Translations under genes and position numbers: made by a program
The notes under the pieces: generated by a model
Database searches by the model: none
Told to the model about the DNA's origin: nothing
Seen by the model: only the letters and a program-made list of their open reading frames with translations
Assembly: GCF_046098205.1 (NCBI RefSeq)
Contig: NZ_JBJURJ010000001.1
Span: forward strand, 124,001 to 188,000
DNA from: Paenibacillus_AR mesotrionivorans
GTDB lineage: Bacteria > Bacillota > Bacilli > Paenibacillales > NBRC-103111
Direction of reading: 5' to 3'
DNA: 64,000 bases
Shown: positions 60,360 to 64,000 of the stretch, in pieces
How positions within the stretch are numbered: the first letter of the stretch is position 1
How the letters are laid out: the number at the start of each line of letters is the position of its first letter

Positions 60360-61436
60360 TTACTTCACTCCTTTGGCATTTTCCAGACTGTCCCAAACTC
60401 CCAGCAAATACATAATACCCATAGCCCGGTCATAGAGTCCATAGCCGGGACGGCAAGTTTTCTCCTCGCCCCACAGATGTCTGCCGTGGTCCGGACGCAC
60501 ATAACCCTTAAAGCCGCTTTCGTGATAGGCTTTGACTACCTCCGGCACATTCACACTGCCGTCGCAGCCTCTGTGGGATACCTCGATAAAGTCGCCGTTT
60601 TCGAACACCTTCACATTCCGGATATGGGCAAAATAAATGCGGTCATGGAATTCGCGGATCATAGCCGGCAGATCGTTCTGCGGATTGGAGCCCAGGGACC
60701 CGGTACAGAAGGTCAGACCGTTGTAAGGATTATCCACGGTATCGAGAAGGCGGCGGATGGTTTCCCGGCTGCGGATGATCCGCGGCAGGCCGAAGATAGG
60801 CCAGGCAGGATCATCCGGATGGATCGCCATACGGATATCTGTTTCTTCGCAAACCGGCATCAGGCGGTTAAGGAAGTACACCAGGTTCTCAAATAGCTTG
60901 TCTTCCGTTACTCCAGCATAAGCCGCGAACAGCTCATCCAGTCTGGCCATCCGCTCCGGCTCCCAGCCCGGCATGGTGAAGTGGCCAGCGCCGGCAAGGA
61001 TTCGTTCCGCCATTTCCTTGGGATCCTCGGTAATGGCAGCCTTTTCATAAAACAGTGCATTGGAACCATCGGGCAGCTCCTTGTACAGGTCCGTCCGAGT
61101 CCAGTCGAAAACAGGCATGAAATTATAACAGATCACCTTCACGCCAACCTTGGCCAGCTTGCGGATGGTGTCAATATAAATATCAATATAATGGTCGCGG
61201 CTGGGTAAGCCGATCTTGATATCATCATGGACATTGACGCTTTCTACTACCGCTGGGCTGAAGCCCTTAGCGACAATTTTATCCGCTTCCGCCTGAATCC
61301 GGTCCATCTCCCAAACCTCGCCGGCCACCTTATCGTGCAGGGACCAAACAATCCCCATTACACCGGGAATTTGCCGGACATGATCCAATGTAATCGAATC
61401 ATTCCCCTCGCCATACCATCTCCACGTCATGTTCAT
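60360..61436 (-). CDS. uxuA: Mannonate dehydratase
   Basis: 358 residues. Opening MNMTWRWYGEGNDSITLDHVRQIPG, then a TIM barrel with AIHPDDPAWPIFGLPRII, CTGSLG and VRPDHGRHLW, all conserved in UxuA. It dehydrates D-mannonate to 2-keto-3-deoxy-D-gluconate, the common point of uronate breakdown. The start at 61436 follows GGAGG. A GntR-type operator lies 29 bases upstream. Confidence 0.95.
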   Translation of the reverse strand: MNMTWRWYGEGNDSITLDHVRQIPGVMGIVWSLHDKVAGEVWEMDRIQAEADKIVAKGFSPAVVESVNVHDDIKIGLPSRDHYIDIYIDTIRKLAKVGVKVICYNFMPVFDWTRTDLYKELPDGSNALFYEKAAITEDPKEMAERILAGAGHFTMPGWEPERMARLDELFAAYAGVTEDKLFENLVYFLNRLMPVCEETDIRMAIHPDDPAWPIFGLPRIIRSRETIRRLLDTVDNPYNGLTFCTGSLGSNPQNDLPAMIREFHDRIYFAHIRNVKVFENGDFIEVSHRGCDGSVNVPEVVKAYHESGFKGYVRPDHGRHLWGEEKTCRPGYGLYDRAMGIMYLLGVWDSLENAKGVK

Positions 61437-61464
61437 CTGCGGGTTCCTCCTACGGATAATAGCA

Positions 61465-61479
61465 TCTTGTATACAAGTT
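61465..61479. promoter_or_regulatory. GntR-type operator before uxuA
   Basis: TCTTGTATACAAGTT contains the perfect dyad CTTGTATACAAG. It shares 13 of 15 bases with the site before the regulator gene. Confidence 0.7.
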
Positions 61480-61542
61480 CGATTTGATCATACGCGACAA
61501 TCCTCACCTGTGTCAACCATGATATTTATAGGTATTTTGACG

Positions 61543-61556
61543 TTTATTCGAATAAA
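61543..61556. promoter_or_regulatory. Palindrome between uxuA and its regulator
   Basis: TTTATTCGAATAAA, perfect 14-base palindrome between the two GntR-type sites. Possible further regulator site. Confidence 0.35.
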
Positions 61557-61598
61557 GTAGTGTCCACTGGTTTTCCTGTCTTTCAGAATCCCGGAATC

Positions 61599-61613
61599 TA
61601 TTGTATACTAGTT
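61599..61613. promoter_or_regulatory. GntR-type operator before the regulator gene
   Basis: TATTGTATACTAGTT, a close relative of the uxuA site. It suggests autoregulation. Confidence 0.65.
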
Positions 61614-61649
61614 TTCACATCTACTTATCCGGCCGAACAGGGGGTTCAT

Positions 61650-62309
61650 ATGCGCAAGGAAGAGATACTGCAGACCTTAAAACAGGATATCATGACTCTG
61701 GCGCTGAAGCCCGGCACCATTCTCAGCGAAACCGTGCTGTCAGAGCAGTTTCAGATCTCGCGGACACCACTCCGCGATGTACTCAAGCAGCTTGCTTTGG
61801 AGCAATACATTAATATTTATCCCAAAAAAGGGAACGTGGTTTCCTATATTCATCTGGAATCCGTGGAGCAGATGATTTTCCTGCGCAGTGTGCTGGAAAA
61901 GGAAATTCTGCAGAGCCTCTCCGGCAGGCTGCCGCTGCCGGGTATACTGGAGCTGAAGGAGATTCTGGATGCCCAGGAAAAGACCCTCTCCGCTGCCGAA
62001 AGCTCCTCTGAGCAATTTTTGGAAAGCGATGACGCTTTCCACCGGACCCTCTTCCAATTAGGGGGACGGTTGTATCTATGGAACCTGCTGCAGCAGTCCA
62101 ACGTCCATTATGCCCGTTACCGCAGGCTTCATCTGCTGAAGCAGGAAAAGCTCCAGGATATTCTCCAGGAACACCGGCGGATTTTGGAGGGACTTATTCA
62201 GGGGGACGGTAAGCATCTTCCCGAGTTGATTGACCGCCATCTCCGGGAGGACATCAATTCCATGTTCCTGCAGGAGAATTTCCGGGAGTATCTGCAGCCG
62301 GATGTGTAA
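61650..62309 (+). CDS. GntR/FadR-type regulator of uronate genes (UxuR-like)
   Basis: 219 residues from the ATG at 61650 (GGGGG eight bases before). N-terminal winged helix with ILSETVLSEQFQISRTPLRDVLKQLALEQYINIYPKKGNVVS and a helical FCD-type effector domain (FLESDDAFHRTLFQLGG, HRRILEGLIQGD, with metal-binding Asp/His). Divergent from uxuA, with a matched pair of dyads on both sides. It probably represses uxuAB until a uronate intermediate binds. Confidence 0.9.
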   Translation: MRKEEILQTLKQDIMTLALKPGTILSETVLSEQFQISRTPLRDVLKQLALEQYINIYPKKGNVVSYIHLESVEQMIFLRSVLEKEILQSLSGRLPLPGILELKEILDAQEKTLSAAESSSEQFLESDDAFHRTLFQLGGRLYLWNLLQQSNVHYARYRRLHLLKQEKLQDILQEHRRILEGLIQGDGKHLPELIDRHLREDINSMFLQENFREYLQPDV

Positions 62310-62334
62310 TAAATACACAGTCTATAACTGCAAC

Positions 62335-62366
62335 AAAGCCGGCCCTGGCTAACCCAGGCCGGCTTA
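62335..62366. terminator. Bidirectional terminator
   Basis: AAGCCGGCCCTGG and CCAGGCCGGCTT arms, short loop, between converging genes. Confidence 0.85.
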
Positions 62367-62379
62367 TTCCCTGTTAAGA

Positions 62380-63141
62380 CTAGTTCGTCTTTAGATATTT
62401 CCCCTCCACAAATTCATACCAGCCCTTCTCAAAATCAGCCTCGTTTTTCCCCAATACAGCAGGCATATTCCCCGAGCTGGTAATCAGGTCGCGGACAGCA
62501 CTCATTCCCCATGTGTCACGGATGTATTCTATGATAATATAACCGACATCATACACATTCGGTTCTTCTTGTGAGAGGTTTAGCTGCTTTAGAGTAGGAT
62601 ATTTCCCTTTTACAAGGCTTTGAAGCTCTTGCGGATTTCGGAACTGACCTGCTTCATAAACGGCAATGCTCTCATAAAGCCAGCTTAATGAACCTGAGCT
62701 TGTATATGAAGTAAGATTAAACGTAACGCAGTGAACAAATTCATGAACAGCCACTCCCAGCATGGTATCGTAAGTTTTTCCAGGACCAGGATGATTGGGT
62801 GATACCATATGCAACTCATCCTTACCCGCCGTACCGACTACCCAATCAGGCGAATCAGGACGGTCAGTTCCCTTTCGATAGGCTGCAAGATCGGGATAAA
62901 TCTTCACTTTGATTCTACGCATCTCCAGTGGCTTCAAATCCTCCACAATCCGGTCATAGTTCTCCTCCAGTTTATCCCGGAGCTGATGGATGCTGTCTTG
63001 ATCCGTTTTCGTATAATAAAATGTAAAATGTTCCGACTCCAGCGTATAAGGAAACGGATTTGGTTTAAACTGTATATATAGCAAAACTGCAATTACACAT
63101 GCTGCACCCAACAACGCTGCTTTTTGAAGCTTTTTGTTCAT
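62380..63141 (-). CDS. Gluzincin-type membrane-anchored peptidase
   Basis: 253 residues. One N-terminal helix (8-24), then an outside domain with HEFVH in VAVHEFVHCVTFN and the downstream Glu in WLYESIAVYEAG, the peptidase-MA/gluzincin arrangement. Substrate unknown. The start at 63141 follows GGAGGAG. Confidence 0.88.
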   Translation of the reverse strand: MNKKLQKAALLGAACVIAVLLYIQFKPNPFPYTLESEHFTFYYTKTDQDSIHQLRDKLEENYDRIVEDLKPLEMRRIKVKIYPDLAAYRKGTDRPDSPDWVVGTAGKDELHMVSPNHPGPGKTYDTMLGVAVHEFVHCVTFNLTSYTSSGSLSWLYESIAVYEAGQFRNPQELQSLVKGKYPTLKQLNLSQEEPNVYDVGYIIIEYIRDTWGMSAVRDLITSSGNMPAVLGKNEADFEKGWYEFVEGKYLKTN

Positions 63142-63360
63142 AGCTCCTCCTGGTTCACCACCTATATGTATAATGTCGCTTCTTTATTTTGGCTGGTAAG
63201 GAATATTGTCCCTTGGTTTTTTCCGTATGTCAACCGCCATTTTATTATTACTTTTGGTCAAAAAGCTTGCTTTTCGGTCCTCCTTCGAAAGTCCCATCTT
63301 AAGAAATTTTTAAGAAATCAAAAAAGAGGAATTATATATAGAATGTCAAATATATATAAT

Positions 63361-63374
63361 TGCAAACGTTTACA
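63361..63374 (+). promoter_or_regulatory. Catabolite-response element (cre)
   Basis: TGCAAACGTTTACA fits the relaxed cre pattern TGNAANCGNWNNCA. TATAAT follows at 63376-63381; the cre occupies the spacer, so CcpA binding would block the promoter of the sugar-binding gene. Confidence 0.7.
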
Positions 63375-63398
63375 GTATAATTTTGGGGAGGATTTTGT

Positions 63399-64000
63399 GT
63401 GAAGAATAAAAAGACAATTGCAATTACTCTGATGGCCCTGTCCATTGTGGCAGCAGGGTGCGGCAAAGGCTCCGACAGCAGCACCGGAAGCACCAGCTCT
63501 CCGGCTCCTACCGTGGATAACACTCCACTGAAGCTGACCATTATGGCGAACCTGTCCACACCTGAGGTTCCCTCCGATAAGCTGGAGAAACTGCTTGAGC
63601 AAAAGACAAACAGCGATATCACCTTCCAATGGGTTCCGGACGGCTCCTACGATGAGAAGTTCCAGGCAGCCTTGGCTACCGGCTCTCTTCCGCAAGCTGT
63701 TTATCTCAAGAACCAGTCTTCCTTCGTATTGCTGAGACAAACGCTGAAGGACGGCCAATTCTGGGAAATCGGGCCTTACTTGAAGGATTATCCGAACCTG
63801 AAGAACCTGAATTCTGAAGTATTGGAAAACACCAAGGTTATGGGCAAAATTTACTCCTTGTACCAAGAGCGCCCCATTGCCCGCCAAGGCATTATCTACC
63901 GCAAGGACTGGGCCGACAAGCTGGGCCTGGCTGAGCCGAAAACCACCGACGATATCTATAACATGCTGAAGAAGTTTAAGGAAGCCAATCTGGGCGGCGG
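63399..64000 (+). CDS. Sugar ABC transporter solute-binding lipoprotein, 3' end cut off
   Basis: 200 codons are visible from a GTG at 63399, seven bases after GGGGAGG. Signal peptide and lipobox VAAGC (Cys21). The opening TPLKLTIMANLSTP and FQWVPDGSYDEKFQAALATGSLPQAVYLKN place it in the large extracellular sugar-binding family (LplA/YtcQ-like). It is the start of a further carbohydrate transport operon that continues beyond the window. The cre site suggests glucose repression. Confidence 0.92.
   Translation, partial: MKNKKTIAITLMALSIVAAGCGKGSDSSTGSTSSPAPTVDNTPLKLTIMANLSTPEVPSDKLEKLLEQKTNSDITFQWVPDGSYDEKFQAALATGSLPQAVYLKNQSSFVLLRQTLKDGQFWEIGPYLKDYPNLKNLNSEVLENTKVMGKIYSLYQERPIARQGIIYRKDWADKLGLAEPKTTDDIYNMLKKFKEANLGG

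Noticed and set aside
59180..60415. 411-codon plus-strand ORF
   Set aside because: Antisense to uxuB.
1..64000. rRNA, tRNA, CRISPR array, transposon or prophage module
   Set aside because: None was recognised; the short repeats at 26832-27020 are not spaced like a CRISPR array and no cas or transposase gene is present.

Overview
The window reads as a chromosomal segment of a spore-forming Gram-positive bacterium of the Paenibacillus type. The support is a CotE spore-coat protein, S-layer-homology and copper-amine-oxidase-type surface domains, YesMN/LplB-style carbohydrate cassettes, a uronate pathway, strong AGGAGG-type ribosome binding sites and frequent TTG starts. No rRNA, tRNA, CRISPR array, transposase or phage structural module was recognised. 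The assignment rests on recognised families and not on a database search.

Layout. 1-3076: a GS-fold amidoligase (cut by the left edge), cotE, and a YqjA-like ArAE exporter. 3169-11289: a carbohydrate operon on the minus strand (two permeases, a solute-binding lipoprotein, a GH105 unsaturated-glycuronyl hydrolase, then the YesM/YesN two-component pair), suited to import and processing of pectin or rhamnogalacturonan oligosaccharides. 11494-14596: an NMT1/SsuA-type ABC importer with a small Sm-like protein. 14682-18061: a cupin behind an FNR/CRP-type promoter, a HesB-like protein, an M32 carboxypeptidase and a beta-carbonic anhydrase. 18132-26647: a six-gene minus-strand cluster (lipoprotein, HlyD-like adaptor, MacB-type ATPase and permease, an 853-residue secreted protein, an SLH protein); upstream of it lie a DUF309 protein and an OmpR-type two-component system (27061-29833). 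29979-39019: two small genes, a six-repeat GH18 protein, an ICMT-like methyltransferase, a YyaL protein, an HxlR/cupin/VOC locus, and a large uncharacterised protein preceded by a small frame-broken ORF. 39200-48000: a secreted VWA protein, a DUF6809-like protein, a MFS/ROK pair, an ABC-F ATPase, an MBL hydrolase and a second surface protein. 48140-53623: a Fur-type siderophore-uptake locus with an AraC-PBP regulator and an operon-encoded nitroreductase. 53751-64000: an SGNH hydrolase, a GH2 enzyme, a Nif3-like protein, uxuB-uxuA with a divergent GntR regulator, a gluzincin peptidase, and the start of another sugar-binding lipoprotein.

How the parts fit: much of the window serves plant-polysaccharide use (GH105, GH2, UxuA/UxuB, three solute-binding lipoproteins), with local switches visible in the DNA: Fur boxes, a cre site, a paired GntR operator, a ROK operator and an FNR-type site. 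The best candidate for an undescribed system is the 18-30 kb block: a two-component system next to a MacAB/YknXYZ-like exporter whose operon also encodes a lipoprotein, a large secreted protein of unknown fold and an SLH wall-anchored protein.
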